Shown: piece after piece, positions 51,019 through 60,071 of the stretch
Layout: the number at the start of each line of letters is the position of its first letter
How positions within the stretch are numbered: position 1 is the stretch's first letter
Source of the DNA: JAAZHD01 sp012510895
Lineage (GTDB): Bacteria; Bacillota; Clostridia; Caldicoprobacterales; DTU083
DNA length: 64,000 nucleotides
Direction of reading: 5' to 3'
Assembly (NCBI GenBank): GCA_050951465.1
Contig: JBMNJC010000028.1
Coordinates: 62,001-126,000, forward strand
The notes under the pieces: model-generated
Seen by the model: only the letters and a program-made list of their open reading frames with translations
The model's database searches: none
Told to the model about the DNA's origin: nothing
Program-made: the position numbers and the translations under genes

Positions 51019-51429
51019 TACAATTATTTCATAGGTTATAGGAGCAGCCTTTCTCAGCATAGCGGATACTCCGCAGTATCTTTCCTGAGACAGAGAAACT
51101 GCCCGTTCCAGCTTATCCATGGGCAGATCCTTGCCTCTGAAGCGATAGATCAGATGAATTTTGGTATATACTTTTGGATGTTCATCTGAGCTTTCGGCTC
51201 TTGCTTCCAGGCGCATATCATCTGGTTTTATCTTCATTTTATTTAATATTGATACCACGTCGATTCCGGTACAGCCTATCAGTCCGGCAAGGAGAAGCTT
51301 TTTTGGACGGGGCCCCAGATCATTCCCTCCGATTTCCTCGCTTGCATCTACTATCAAGTTATGCCCGTCCAGATCCATCTGAAAAGCCATGTTTCCGGTT
51401 AAACCTGCTTCTACTGTAGTTTGTGCCAT
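51010..51429 (-). CDS. OsmC family peroxiredoxin-like protein
   Basis: 139 aa. LIGCTGIDVVSIL contains the first catalytic Cys and RYCGVSAMLRKA the second, the hallmark Cys pair of OsmC/Ohr thiol peroxidases; YhfA-like subgroup. ATG 51429 follows AAGGAGTG (minus strand). Length is typical. Likely a hydroperoxide-detoxifying protein. Convergent with the radical SAM gene and divergent from the NCS2 leader. Confidence 0.9.
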   Translation of the reverse strand: MAQTTVEAGLTGNMAFQMDLDGHNLIVDASEEIGGNDLGPRPKKLLLAGLIGCTGIDVVSILNKMKIKPDDMRLEARAESSDEHPKVYTKIHLIYRFRGKDLPMDKLERAVSLSQERYCGVSAMLRKAAPITYEIIVEE

Positions 51430-51585
51430 AAAAAGTCACTCCTTCATTTTTATTTTGTCCCGATAATATTGATCATAGTATAGATAGACATTTCAATTCT
51501 GGTTCAAACATTGGTTGCAGATGTATCTTATGTATTATTATACCATTATAATATAAATCTTGTTATGCTGTTGGAATGAATATAC

Positions 51586-51614
51586 TTGACTTTCGGGAAA
51601 CCCTGGTGTAAATT
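51586..51614 (+). promoter_or_regulatory. Sigma-A promoter of the NCS2 permease leader
   Basis: TTGACT (51586-51591), 17-base spacer, TAAATT (51609-51614), 34 bases before the riboswitch P1. Confidence 0.7.
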
Positions 51615-51648
51615 ATTTATGTGATTAATTGAATTATTTTGTCGACCT

Positions 51649-51719
51649 CACTCATATAAGCCTGCAAATCTGGTGCAGGGGTTTCTACGTGGCAACCTTA
51701 ATTGCCTACGCTATGAGTG
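51649..51719 (+). ncRNA. Guanine-class purine riboswitch upstream of the NCS2 permease
   Basis: P1 CACTCATA / TATGAGTG, P2 CCTGCA / TGCAGG, P3 GTGGCA / TTGCCTAC-type stem; L2 ends with TGG and L3 has ACC, consistent with the kissing loops. The J3/1 region reads GCTATGAG, so C is at the ligand-pairing position: guanine (or hypoxanthine) rather than adenine. A terminator hairpin follows (51773-51804). Confidence 0.93.
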
Positions 51720-51739
51720 TTCGTTGTGCTTTTTATAAC

Positions 51740-51805
51740 AACCCGGAAGATTTTTCGGGTTGATATACCAAGCAGCCGGATGAACACTTTAAAGGCTGTT
51801 TTTTC
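51740..51805 (+). terminator. Riboswitch expression platform and terminator of the NCS2 leader
   Basis: AACCCG / CGGGTT hairpin (51740-51745, 51756-51761), then CAGCC (51773-51777) / GGCTG (51794-51798) followed by T6. The second hairpin is the terminator; which of the two competes with P1 of the aptamer was not resolved. Confidence 0.65.
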
Positions 51806-51881
51806 ATTATAAAGGGATCCCTGCCAGTGTATATTCAGTGAGTAAAACAAAATAATATTAACGAACAGGGGGAATTCATCC

Positions 51882-53294
51882 ATGGAAAACTTCTTTAAAC
51901 TTAAGGAAAACGGGACCAATGTCCGTACGGAAATCCTTGCCGGATTCACTACCTTCTTTGCCATGGCCTATATCATCATGGTTAATCCGAGCATACTGGA
52001 GATATCAGGAATGCCCTGGGGAGCCGTATTTCTGGCTACCATCATTGCTTCCATCATTGGTACTCTGGTAATGGGTTTGTTCGCTAACGTTCCATACGCG
52101 CAAGCGCCTGGCATGGGGTTAAATGCATTCTTTGTGTTTACTGTAGTTATTACTCTGAAGTTTACCTGGCAGGAAGCATTGGCAATGGTATTCTTATGCG
52201 GTGTTATCAATATTTTGATTACAGTCACCCGCATACGTAAACTGATCATTAAGTCAATTCCTGAAAGCTTGCAGAATGCCATTGGCGGTGGCATCGGTAT
52301 TTTTATTGCCTATATAGGTATCAAGAGCGCCAATCTGTTAACATTTACTTCTGATCCAGGTACATATGAGCAGCTGGGAGAAGGTGGAACTGTAATTGCC
52401 AGCTCTGCTGCCGTACCAGCACTGGCACCGCTTAATACACCTGCTGTACTTCTTGCAATATTCGGACTGATACTTACAGTTATTCTTATTATTAAAAATG
52501 TCAGAGGTGCAATCCTGATCGGTATTATAATTACTGCAATACTGGGTATTCCATTTGGTGTTACCAAGTTAGGTGAGACTGTCAGCTTTGGTGAAGCAAT
52601 TTCCCAATTACCTCAAACCTTCCTGGCTGCTTTTGGAAACCCGGGACTGTTGTCCTTGTTCTCTGATGCCAGCAAGATACCGTTGGTACTTATAACTATT
52701 TTCTCCTTCAGCTTATCTGATACCTTTGATACAATAGGAACATTTATAGGAACCGGTCGTCAAAGTGGAATATTCAGCGACAAGGATATCAAAGCTATGG
52801 AAGAAAGCACTGGATTTAAATCCAAGATGGACAAAGCCTTATTTGCGGATGCCATAGCAACTTCTGTAGGTGCTGTCTTCGGAACTTCCAACACAACTAC
52901 TTATGTGGAAAGTGCAGCGGGGATTGGAGTTGGCGGTCGTACTGGCCTGACCAGTGTGGTTGTAGCTATTCTGTTTGCAATTAGTGCATTCTTTGCACCT
53001 GTAATCAGCGCGATTCCCGGTGCAGCTACTGCTCCTGCACTAATCATTGTTGGTGTTATGATGCTTTCCTCTTTCAAGGAAATCAACTGGACAGACTTTT
53101 CAGATGCGGTACCGGCCTTCTTCGCAGGAATCTTTATGGCATTGGTATATAGTATCTCCTACGGTATAGCAGCCGGATTTATCTTCTATTGCATAGTAAA
53201 ACTGGTTAAAAGGGAAGTCAAAGACATTAATCCGGTTCTTTGGGTATCGACAATATTATTCATATTAAACTTTATACTAATGTCCTTAATTTAG
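51882..53294 (+). CDS. NCS2 family purine permease (hypoxanthine/guanine type)
   Basis: 470 aa, 12-14 transmembrane segments, start ATG 51882 after CAGGGGG. AQAPGMGLNAFF, TTYVESAAGIGVGGRTGL (second signature) and SFSLSDTFDTIGTFIG are diagnostic for the AzgA-like branch (PbuG/PbuO in Bacillus), not the uracil/xanthine branch. A guanine riboswitch ahead of it supports purine uptake. Ends with a strong terminator. Confidence 0.95.
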   Translation: MENFFKLKENGTNVRTEILAGFTTFFAMAYIIMVNPSILEISGMPWGAVFLATIIASIIGTLVMGLFANVPYAQAPGMGLNAFFVFTVVITLKFTWQEALAMVFLCGVINILITVTRIRKLIIKSIPESLQNAIGGGIGIFIAYIGIKSANLLTFTSDPGTYEQLGEGGTVIASSAAVPALAPLNTPAVLLAIFGLILTVILIIKNVRGAILIGIIITAILGIPFGVTKLGETVSFGEAISQLPQTFLAAFGNPGLLSLFSDASKIPLVLITIFSFSLSDTFDTIGTFIGTGRQSGIFSDKDIKAMEESTGFKSKMDKALFADAIATSVGAVFGTSNTTTYVESAAGIGVGGRTGLTSVVVAILFAISAFFAPVISAIPGAATAPALIIVGVMMLSSFKEINWTDFSDAVPAFFAGIFMALVYSISYGIAAGFIFYCIVKLVKREVKDINPVLWVSTILFILNFILMSLI

Positions 53295-53326
53295 GTTCTT
53301 CTAACAATATTTAATGAGAAAGATAT

Positions 53327-53367
53327 AAAACGCTATCTTCCGATGAATTCGGAGGATAGCGTTTTTT
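53327..53367 (+). terminator. Rho-independent terminator after the permease gene
   Basis: AAACGCTATCTTCCG / CGGAGGATAGCGTTT stem with T run (one G-U pair). Confidence 0.9.
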
Positions 53368-53405
53368 GTGCTGTGTAATCTAACAAAAAATTTCAACTTG
53401 TTGAC

Positions 53406-54626
53406 TTACAGGTTAAAAGCTTTCATTATGGCCTCTACAGCCGATTTTTCTTCCTGTCTGTCAATTACCATTGAAACTTTGGTTTCGGAAGTGGTAATAA
53501 GCTTAATAGAAATATTTTGACTGGCCAGTGCCTGGAAAATACGTGCTGCAATTCCGGATTGCCGTTCCATGCCCAAACCTTCCACGGCTACCTGTGTAAT
53601 AGCTTCATAAACCTGAGTTTGAATATCCGGATATCGGTTTTCAAAATTTTTCACCAGTTTAACTGCTGTTTCCAGGCTTGCCGCAGGCAGGGTAAAGGAT
53701 AGATTGATCTTCTCCTGTATCGGTGCAGTCTGACTGATCATGTCAATAATTATTCCCTTTTCCGACAGGGAATGAAAAAGCTCAGAAAGTATATCCGGTT
53801 TATTGGGAAGATAATTGACGGAGATCATTCCTTGTTCATTATCCGTGTAGATATTGGTAACAGCGCTTTGAGCAAGCAGTGCGTCAGCCATAGTGTACAG
53901 ACCGTTCTTTTTTCCAGCCATAAACTTAACTGCAGTCAATGCACCCAGGGCAAAGATTCTCCTGGACTGGGCAATGTGGGTTATTTCAAGTATTTCATCC
54001 TGACCTGCAAAATGAACAGTGTGTTCTCCGGCAATAGTGCCTCCTCTGATGGCATGGATGCCGATTTCATTTTTTGAACGCCTGTCCGTTTTTGAGTGTC
54101 TGCCATAAGTATAATGCTTGGAATTCAGGAACACCTCATTGACAGCGTCTGCCAGGGCTAATGCGGTGCCGCTTGGGGCATCGATTTTTTGATTATGATG
54201 CTTTTCGATTATCTCTATGTCAAAGTTATCGCCAAATACGGATGCGGCTTTCTGTATTAACTCATACATCAGATTAATGCCTATCGACATATTGGCTGCT
54301 CTGAATATTGCAGTTTTTTCCGATTGTTTTTCAATTGCTTCTAGATCCTCAGGAGAATACCCGGTGGTAGCAATGACTAAAGGGACAGATGTCTTCCGAA
54401 CATATTCAAGTAAGGAGGGCAGTGCATTTGGAATGGAAAAATCCAATAAGACATCTGCCCTCTCTTTAACACGAGAAAGATCATCATATACCGGAAATGA
54501 ATTATTGAGAGATTCAGGAAATCGGTCTACACCTGCCACAATTTCTATATCCTTATCTTCTTCTACAGCGGATACTACCGCCCGTCCCATCTTGCCATTA
54601 CAGCCATGCAGAATCAATTTTATCAT
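53406..54626 (-). CDS. dapB: Dihydrodipicolinate reductase fused to a tandem ACT domain
   Basis: 406 aa against ~250-270 aa for ordinary DapB. N-terminal NAD(P)-binding GCNGKMGRAV, catalytic HHNQKIDAPSGTAL and the C-terminal GGTIAGEH loop of DapB are intact. From about residue 265 (MISVNYLPNKPDIL) to the end there are two ACT modules with the aspartokinase pattern: NKPDILSEL, then GIAARIFQAL and TSETKVSMVID near the C-terminus. In aspartokinase these bind lysine or threonine. So DapB may be feedback-inhibited by lysine. Start ATG 54626 follows the dapA stop; last gene of the lysine operon. Confidence 0.92.
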   Translation of the reverse strand: MIKLILHGCNGKMGRAVVSAVEEDKDIEIVAGVDRFPESLNNSFPVYDDLSRVKERADVLLDFSIPNALPSLLEYVRKTSVPLVIATTGYSPEDLEAIEKQSEKTAIFRAANMSIGINLMYELIQKAASVFGDNFDIEIIEKHHNQKIDAPSGTALALADAVNEVFLNSKHYTYGRHSKTDRRSKNEIGIHAIRGGTIAGEHTVHFAGQDEILEITHIAQSRRIFALGALTAVKFMAGKKNGLYTMADALLAQSAVTNIYTDNEQGMISVNYLPNKPDILSELFHSLSEKGIIIDMISQTAPIQEKINLSFTLPAASLETAVKLVKNFENRYPDIQTQVYEAITQVAVEGLGMERQSGIAARIFQALASQNISIKLITTSETKVSMVIDRQEEKSAVEAIMKAFNL

Positions 54627-54677
54627 TAGTGAGATTCACTCCAATCTAATAGTCAGCTTAATTACCAGCTTATGTTA

Positions 54678-55559
54678 TTATATCAGGCCGTAGTCTTTCA
54701 TGGCTTGTTTCAGGAGATCAAGATTTTTATCTTCCATTTCATACAATGGCAGACGCAGAGGACCCATATCAAAACCCATCAAATTCATGGCTGTTTTAAC
54801 CGGAATGGGGTTTACTTCACAAAAGAGCGCTTTTATCAAAGGCATTAGTTTTAACTGCAGCTTCAAGCTTGTTTCCAGGTCGCCTTCCAGAAATGATGCT
54901 ACCATATCATGGGTATCTTTGGGAGCGATATTGGCAACTACAGATATAACACCCTTTCCGCCTGCAGCAAGCAGGGGTACAACCATATCATCATTTCCGG
55001 AATATATATCTACTTTATCTCCACAGGTGCGGAACATTTCCATAACCTGAACAATATCACCACTAGACTCTTTGATGGCACGAATATTTTTAATCTTTGC
55101 CAGTTCCTGAAGGGCACCAGGAGTGATATTATATCCGGTGCGGCTGGGCACATTATATATGATAATCGGAATATTTACCCTATCAGAAATTGCCTGATAA
55201 TGAGCAATTAAACCTTTTGAATTGGTTTTGTTGTAATAAGGATTTACGATTAACAGCGCATCTGCACCCAAATCCTCTGCCTCGACAGATGCCCGGATTA
55301 CTTCAGATGTACAATTTCCGCCGACACCTGCCACCACAGGCAGACGGCCTGATGCCTTTTCAACTGTAAAGCGAATTACATCTCTTTTTTCCTCTTTTGT
55401 CATTGTAGGAGGTTCGCCGGTTGTACCGCATGCCAATAGAGCATCAGTTCCCTGGCTTATTTGAAAATCAATGGATTTGTCAAGAGCATCAAAGTTGACA
55501 CCACCGTTTTCAGTAAAAGGTGTTACCAAAGCAACACAAGAGCCTACAAATATACTCAT
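54678..55559 (-). CDS. dapA: 4-Hydroxy-tetrahydrodipicolinate synthase
   Basis: 293 aa class I aldolase condensing pyruvate with aspartate semialdehyde. Schiff-base Lys in IRAIKESSGD; Tyr in IIIYNVPSRTG; Thr in ACGTTGEPPT; all required residues present. Starts at ATG 55559, eight bases after the asd stop, and ends 51 bases before dapB. Operon asd-dapA-dapB carries the first three steps of lysine/diaminopimelate synthesis after aspartokinase. Confidence 0.97.
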   Translation of the reverse strand: MSIFVGSCVALVTPFTENGGVNFDALDKSIDFQISQGTDALLACGTTGEPPTMTKEEKRDVIRFTVEKASGRLPVVAGVGGNCTSEVIRASVEAEDLGADALLIVNPYYNKTNSKGLIAHYQAISDRVNIPIIIYNVPSRTGYNITPGALQELAKIKNIRAIKESSGDIVQVMEMFRTCGDKVDIYSGNDDMVVPLLAAGGKGVISVVANIAPKDTHDMVASFLEGDLETSLKLQLKLMPLIKALFCEVNPIPVKTAMNLMGFDMGPLRLPLYEMEDKNLDLLKQAMKDYGLI

Positions 55560-55566
55560 GTGACAA

Positions 55567-56571
55567 TTACCTTCCTTCCCAAAGTGATATTAATTTCTCT
55601 GCAATCTGAACTGTATTGGTAGCAGCGCCTTTTCGAATATTGTCGGCCACTACCCATAGGTTCACACCATTTTCTACACTTTCATCTCTGCGTATTCTGC
55701 CAACGAATACATCGTCTTTGTCTTCTGCATCTATAGCCATGGGATAACGGTTATTGTCCGTATCATCTACTACTATTAGACCGGGAGATTTTGCTAACAC
55801 ATTTTTAAGTTCTTCAAGTTCAAAACTCTTTTTTAACTCCACATTTATGGACTCGCTGTGGCCATGGAAAACGGGTACTCGTACTGTAGTAGCTGTTATC
55901 TTCAGAGAAGAGTCTCCCAAAATTTTCTTGGTTTCCTCAATCATTTTCATTTCTTCTTTCGTATATCCATTTTCAAGAAAGACATCAATATGAGGTATGA
56001 CATTGCCGAAAATCGGATAAGGAAATTTCTGAGGATTCTCTCCACGGATCCCTCTTTCCAAATCCATGTAACCGTCTAAACCTGCACCTGAAACAGCCTG
56101 GTAGGTTGAGTAAACAATACGTTTAATCCCATAATGATCATATAGAGGTTTCAAGGCAACCACCGCCTGAATAGTTGAACAGTTGGGATTAGCGATAATG
56201 CCTTTGTGCTTCATAATATCCTGAGGGTTTACCTCCGGTACCACCAGAGGAACATCCGGTTCCATTCTCCAGGCGCTGCTGTTATCAATAACAACAATGC
56301 CTTTGGCCGCTGCAATAGGCGCATATTTTTTACTAACACTTGCACCGGCAGAAAAGAGAGCAATATGAATATTTTTTCCGTCAAAGCAGGTTTCATTTAG
56401 CTCTTCAACTGTATAATCCTTTCCCATAAAGGGAACAACTTTACCGGCTGAGCGTGCTGATGCAAAAAGATAATATTTATCAACCGGAAGCTGTCTTTCC
56501 TCCAAAACTTGTAAAAATTTTCGTCCAACCATTCCGGTGGCTCCTACGATTGCGATATTATACTTTTTCAA
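55567..56571 (-). CDS. asd: Aspartate-semialdehyde dehydrogenase
   Basis: 334 aa. NADP motif VGATGMVGRKFLQVL, active-site Cys in NPNCSTIQ, catalytic His in VFHGHSESI. Converts aspartyl phosphate to the semialdehyde. It is the first gene of the lysine operon, on the minus strand, ATG 56571 preceded by AGGAGGAAGAG. A lysine riboswitch with a terminator lies upstream. No aspartokinase gene is in the window. Confidence 0.97.
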   Translation of the reverse strand: MKKYNIAIVGATGMVGRKFLQVLEERQLPVDKYYLFASARSAGKVVPFMGKDYTVEELNETCFDGKNIHIALFSAGASVSKKYAPIAAAKGIVVIDNSSAWRMEPDVPLVVPEVNPQDIMKHKGIIANPNCSTIQAVVALKPLYDHYGIKRIVYSTYQAVSGAGLDGYMDLERGIRGENPQKFPYPIFGNVIPHIDVFLENGYTKEEMKMIEETKKILGDSSLKITATTVRVPVFHGHSESINVELKKSFELEELKNVLAKSPGLIVVDDTDNNRYPMAIDAEDKDDVFVGRIRRDESVENGVNLWVVADNIRKGAATNTVQIAEKLISLWEGR

Positions 56572-56670
56572 TACTCTTCCTCCTGTTCTGTGTGTTGCTC
56601 TCTTATTATAAGATATGCAAAAGATGGATTTAAATGTTTCTTAACTTTATTGCATTAGCAAATTTACACT

Positions 56671-56697
56671 AAAAAACGGCTGATTTTTTACCAGCCG
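56671..56697 (-). terminator. Lysine riboswitch terminator
   Basis: On the minus strand GGCTG / CAGCC hairpin then GTTTTTT (complement of 56671-56677), about 100 bases before asd. Confidence 0.85.
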
Positions 56698-56807
56698 CCT
56701 TCGTTATCTATGGATAGGCATTATAATTTGATTCGTGAGTACATTACCTTCAGCATTTGTTTTGGAAGATGCAAGAAAAGCAATGGTACTTGTATCCATT
56801 TCACGAA

Positions 56808-56983
56808 GGCAGTTAGCGCTCCATCAATTGCTTGATGACAGTTAAGAAGCTATTTACCCCTTAACCAGAAAATTACAAGAAGGGTTGTAATTTTCTTCGG
56901 CGGCATTTCCTTTCGTCCATCGTCATTGAAACCTCTTCTTTCTCAGATGGATTACTCTTAAATGTCGCAACCTCTAATCTACC
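56808..56983 (-). ncRNA. Lysine riboswitch (L box) upstream of asd-dapA-dapB
   Basis: On the minus strand P1 is GGTAGATTAG / CTAACTGCC with one bulge. Core L-box elements follow: GAGGTTGCGAC, AAGAGTA, GAAAGAAGAGGT, CGAAAGGAAATGCCGCCGAAG, CTGTCAT and TGATGGAGCGCTA, in the right order. Lysine binding would favour the downstream terminator at 56671-56697. Confidence 0.93.
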
Positions 56984-57009
56984 ATCATAATATATGCAAC
57001 TTTTTTACA

Positions 57010-57038
57010 ATCATATCATCAGACATTAAGAATGTCAA
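57010..57038 (-). promoter_or_regulatory. Sigma-A promoter of the lysine operon
   Basis: Minus strand TTGACA (complement of 57033-57038), 17-base spacer, TATGAT (complement of 57010-57015), just upstream of the L box. Confidence 0.8.
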
Positions 57039-57056
57039 TTCTATTTCAATCATTCG

Positions 57057-57085
57057 TTGAATTTTCCGGTAAATAATGATACTAT
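57057..57085 (+). promoter_or_regulatory. Sigma-A promoter of the M20 hydrolase gene
   Basis: TTGAAT (57057-57062), 17-base spacer, TACTAT (57080-57085), 50 bases before the start; divergent from the lysine operon promoter. Confidence 0.6.
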
Positions 57086-57135
57086 AAAATAAATTTACCA
57101 GCATAAGTTATAAAGGCAGAGGAGAGCATTTTTAC

Positions 57136-58287
57136 ATGAATATAGATCAGGATATAAAGCAGCTTCAAGAAAATATAATTTCTCACCGAAGATGGCTTCA
57201 TCGTTATCCCCAGGTCGGTTATCAGGAGGAAAAGGCCAGAGACTATATTCTTGACTTTTTTAACACCATAAACTTTGATGAAGTTAAAGTTATGGCAAAA
57301 ACAGGTATTAAGGCTGTTATATATGGGAAAAACCCGGATAAAACTCTTGCATTCAGGGCAGATATGGATGCACTGGAAGTAATTGAAGATACCGGGCTGG
57401 AATTTGCTTCCCAATATCATGGATATATGCATGCATGCGGTCATGACGGACATATGGCAATTTTATTGGGTTTTGCTCAATGGCTGTCGGAAAACAAAGC
57501 GGAGTTGCCCTGTAATGCAGTACTGCTTTTTCAGCCTGCTGAGGAAGGCATAGGTGGAGCACTTCCCATGATCCAGGAAGGTGCGCTGGACAACCCTAAA
57601 GTTGATGCGATTTTCGGTTATCATATTATGCCGGAAATACCACAAGGCAGGGTGGGGATCAAAGATGGTCCTTTTATGGCTTCCACCAGCAGAATTACTA
57701 TTGACTTGTACGGAATAGGTGCCCATGGTGCTATGCCCCATAAAGGCGTAGATACGGTTCTGGCAGCAGCACATTTTATAACGCAGGCACAGTCAGTTTT
57801 AACGCGCCGAGTAGATCCCCTGCAGCCTGGGGTAATTACATTTGGGAAACTGACTGCAGGGGATGTGGCAAATGTAATAGCATCCCATGCCCAGATTAAA
57901 GGCACAATTAGAGCATTCGATGAGGGAGTTTCTGTTGAAATAGAAAAGCATTTAATTAATCTGCTAAAGGGCATGGAAACTAGCCATGGTATTAGGTGGG
58001 AATTTAGAAAAGATGAATACTATCCGGCTGTTGTAAACCATCCGGAACTGACAAACAGACTGCGATCAGTTATTCCCGAGCAGATGCAGTTTGAAGCAGG
58101 TCTAATGATGATAGCTGAAGATTTTGCATTTTATCAGCAGAGAGTTCCTGGTGTATTTCTTTACTTAGGCAGCAGAAATGAGGAAAAGGGGTATACTTAT
58201 CCGTTGCATTCAAATAAATTTCAGTTTGATGAGGCAATCCTCCTGACCGGAGTACAGCTATATAAAGATATTTTATTTCATATTTAA
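57136..58287 (+). CDS. M20 family amidohydrolase (N-acyl amino acid hydrolase type)
   Basis: 383 aa. Metal ligands and catalytic residues in ACGHDGHMA, PAEEGIGGA (Glu), AEDFAFYQ; dimerisation His in GAHGAMPHKGVD. RADMDALEV is the start signature. It sits divergently next to the asd-dapA-dapB operon, with which an N-acetyl-diaminopimelate deacetylase role (DapL/DapH acetyl route) would fit, but IAA-amino acid hydrolase-like activity cannot be excluded from sequence. ATG 57136 follows AGAGGAGAG. Typical length. Confidence 0.88.
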   Translation: MNIDQDIKQLQENIISHRRWLHRYPQVGYQEEKARDYILDFFNTINFDEVKVMAKTGIKAVIYGKNPDKTLAFRADMDALEVIEDTGLEFASQYHGYMHACGHDGHMAILLGFAQWLSENKAELPCNAVLLFQPAEEGIGGALPMIQEGALDNPKVDAIFGYHIMPEIPQGRVGIKDGPFMASTSRITIDLYGIGAHGAMPHKGVDTVLAAAHFITQAQSVLTRRVDPLQPGVITFGKLTAGDVANVIASHAQIKGTIRAFDEGVSVEIEKHLINLLKGMETSHGIRWEFRKDEYYPAVVNHPELTNRLRSVIPEQMQFEAGLMMIAEDFAFYQQRVPGVFLYLGSRNEEKGYTYPLHSNKFQFDEAILLTGVQLYKDILFHI

Positions 58288-58329
58288 CATATTCGGGCTG
58301 AAGCCTGAATAAGAGAAAGGGTTGTTGAA

Positions 58330-59151
58330 ATGGCTGGCTTTTTTCATCGAATGTATTACGGTGATCCACGAAAACCGGATTTAAAAAAAGAAGATGTTAA
58401 AGGAAGCAGTCGCTTTAAATTGTTTTTCACGGTGCTATCTGTCCGATTTTGGCAACTGATACAATTAAACTTATTATATGCCGTTTTCTGGCTTCCAAGT
58501 TATATCTGGCTATATATACAGGGGCTTCTTATGCAGCAAACTAATCAGCCGGTTACTTTAGAGTTTTTTATACTGATGATTCCCTGCCTGATGTTAGCAG
58601 GGCCCGCAACTGCAGGAGTTACCTATGTAATACGAAATTGGGCCAGGGATGACCATGCCTGGGTATGGAGCGATTTTAAAGACGCGTTTAAGGAAAACTG
58701 GAAACAAAGCATTCTGATGATGCTGATCAATGGAATAGCCCTGCTTTTATTCAGTGTAAATGTAAGGTTTTATGGCTCAATTGTTTCTGAAGGTTTCTTT
58801 TATCTGCTTCTGTATTATTTTATGTTTATTCTGGCTATTATATTTGTCATGATGAATATGTTTGTCTTTCCCATGATAGTGACTTATCGATTGAAACTAA
58901 GGCAGATTCTGCGCAACGCTTTTATACTGACTATGGTGAAGCTTCCCTTAACATTTGTTGTTTTTGCTTTGGCAGGGTTTCTGATGTATTTAAGTCTTGT
59001 GTATTTGCTTTCCATACCTTTCTTTTTAGTAGGACTAACTTTTCCGGCTTTCATAGTCATTTCATATGTGAACTGGATACTTGACAAATATATAAACATT
59101 CATCTTGATGAGGAAAAAGAAGAAACAGAGGGAGAAGAAACGGAGAGCTAA
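58330..59151 (+). CDS. DUF624 (YesL-like) membrane protein
   Basis: 273 aa, about five to six transmembrane segments and a charged tail (EEKEETEGEE). N-terminal GFFHRMYYGDPRKPD fits YesL/DUF624 proteins, and LRQILRNAFILTMVKLP the C-terminal motif. Function unknown; in Bacillus yesL lies in a pectin-utilisation region, but here it is downstream of an M20 hydrolase. ATG 58330 after GAAAGGG. The stop codon is shared with the next reading frame start region (TAATG). Confidence 0.85.
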   Translation: MAGFFHRMYYGDPRKPDLKKEDVKGSSRFKLFFTVLSVRFWQLIQLNLLYAVFWLPSYIWLYIQGLLMQQTNQPVTLEFFILMIPCLMLAGPATAGVTYVIRNWARDDHAWVWSDFKDAFKENWKQSILMMLINGIALLLFSVNVRFYGSIVSEGFFYLLLYYFMFILAIIFVMMNMFVFPMIVTYRLKLRQILRNAFILTMVKLPLTFVVFALAGFLMYLSLVYLLSIPFFLVGLTFPAFIVISYVNWILDKYINIHLDEEKEETEGEETES

Positions 59152-59177
59152 TGAATGTTTGTTTAAGGGAGAACTCC

Positions 59178-59921
59178 ATGTTTCAGGACTTTGCTTATTT
59201 GTATGACAGATTAATGAGTAATGTGAATTATAATAAGTGGGCCAATCATATAGAAGCTATATTTCATAAGCATGGAAAAAAACCAAAGACGATGCTTGAT
59301 TTAGCCTGCGGCACAGGAGGAGTAACAAGTATTATGGCGTCCAGGGGTTATCAGGTAATAGGTGTTGATATCTCAGAAGATATGCTTTTTGTGGCTAAGG
59401 AAAAAGCAAGAAAACTGGGGCTGCATATCCCCTATATTTGCCAGGATATGTCTGAACTGACCCTTCATAGGCCGGTGGATGCCATATTATGTATGAATGA
59501 AGGCTTTAACTACATTTTGAATGAGAAGAAACTTAAGCAAACATTTTTACGCCTGCGTCATTACCTTAATCCTGATGGGATTATAGTTTTTGATATTGCT
59601 TCTCAATTTAAACTGTCCTCCGTTTTAGGAAACAATACCATGGCGGTTAACGATGAAGATGTCAGTATGATTTGGTTTAATAATTTTGATGAAGAAAAGC
59701 AAATACTGGAATTGAGGCTTACTTTTTTTGAAAGGCTGGAAGATGAGGAGAACTCACTTTATCAAAGATACGATGAAACTCATTTCCAACGGGCATGGAC
59801 AATAGAGGAATTAACAGCATTATTGATTGAGAGTGGGTTTTCCCATGTGAATACCTATGGAGCTGACAGTTTAGAAACGCCTTCCAGGCGCAGTCATCGA
59901 ATATATTTTTCAGCTATGTAA
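59178..59921 (+). CDS. Class I SAM-dependent methyltransferase
   Basis: 247 aa. LDLACGTGGVTSIMA (motif I, SAM binding), VIGVDISEDML, and DAILCMNEGFNYIL (motif IV region). ATG 59178 (MFQDFAYLYDRLM...) is selected because TAAGGGAGAAC precedes it; an ATG 27 bases upstream overlaps the yesL stop. Substrate unknown; methyltransferases of this type are generic in Firmicutes. Co-transcribed with the DUF624 gene. Confidence 0.87.
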   Translation: MFQDFAYLYDRLMSNVNYNKWANHIEAIFHKHGKKPKTMLDLACGTGGVTSIMASRGYQVIGVDISEDMLFVAKEKARKLGLHIPYICQDMSELTLHRPVDAILCMNEGFNYILNEKKLKQTFLRLRHYLNPDGIIVFDIASQFKLSSVLGNNTMAVNDEDVSMIWFNNFDEEKQILELRLTFFERLEDEENSLYQRYDETHFQRAWTIEELTALLIESGFSHVNTYGADSLETPSRRSHRIYFSAM

Positions 59922-60008
59922 AACTGGTTTTTGATTTTTTGCATGAAGCCCTATGTGTAAGTTTATAATAAATATATGACCGGTTCAGCAGCCGGTGCAA
60001 ATATTAAA

Positions 60009-60037
60009 TTGACATCGATAGTTCGATGTGGTACAAT
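60009..60037 (+). promoter_or_regulatory. Consensus promoter of the cold shock gene with embedded palindrome
   Basis: TTGACA (60009-60014), 17-base spacer, TACAAT (60032-60037). The spacer region contains ACATCGA-TAGT-TCGATGT (60012-60029, perfect 7-base arms), an operator-like palindrome between the -35 and -10 boxes. Confidence 0.7.
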
Positions 60038-60071
60038 CAGTGCGAATTATTTTTTTAGGAGGATTGTTCTC

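Noticed and set aside
53327..53405. Small gene between the permease and dapB
   Set aside because: The gap holds only the terminator and the stop codon of dapB; no SD plus ORF.
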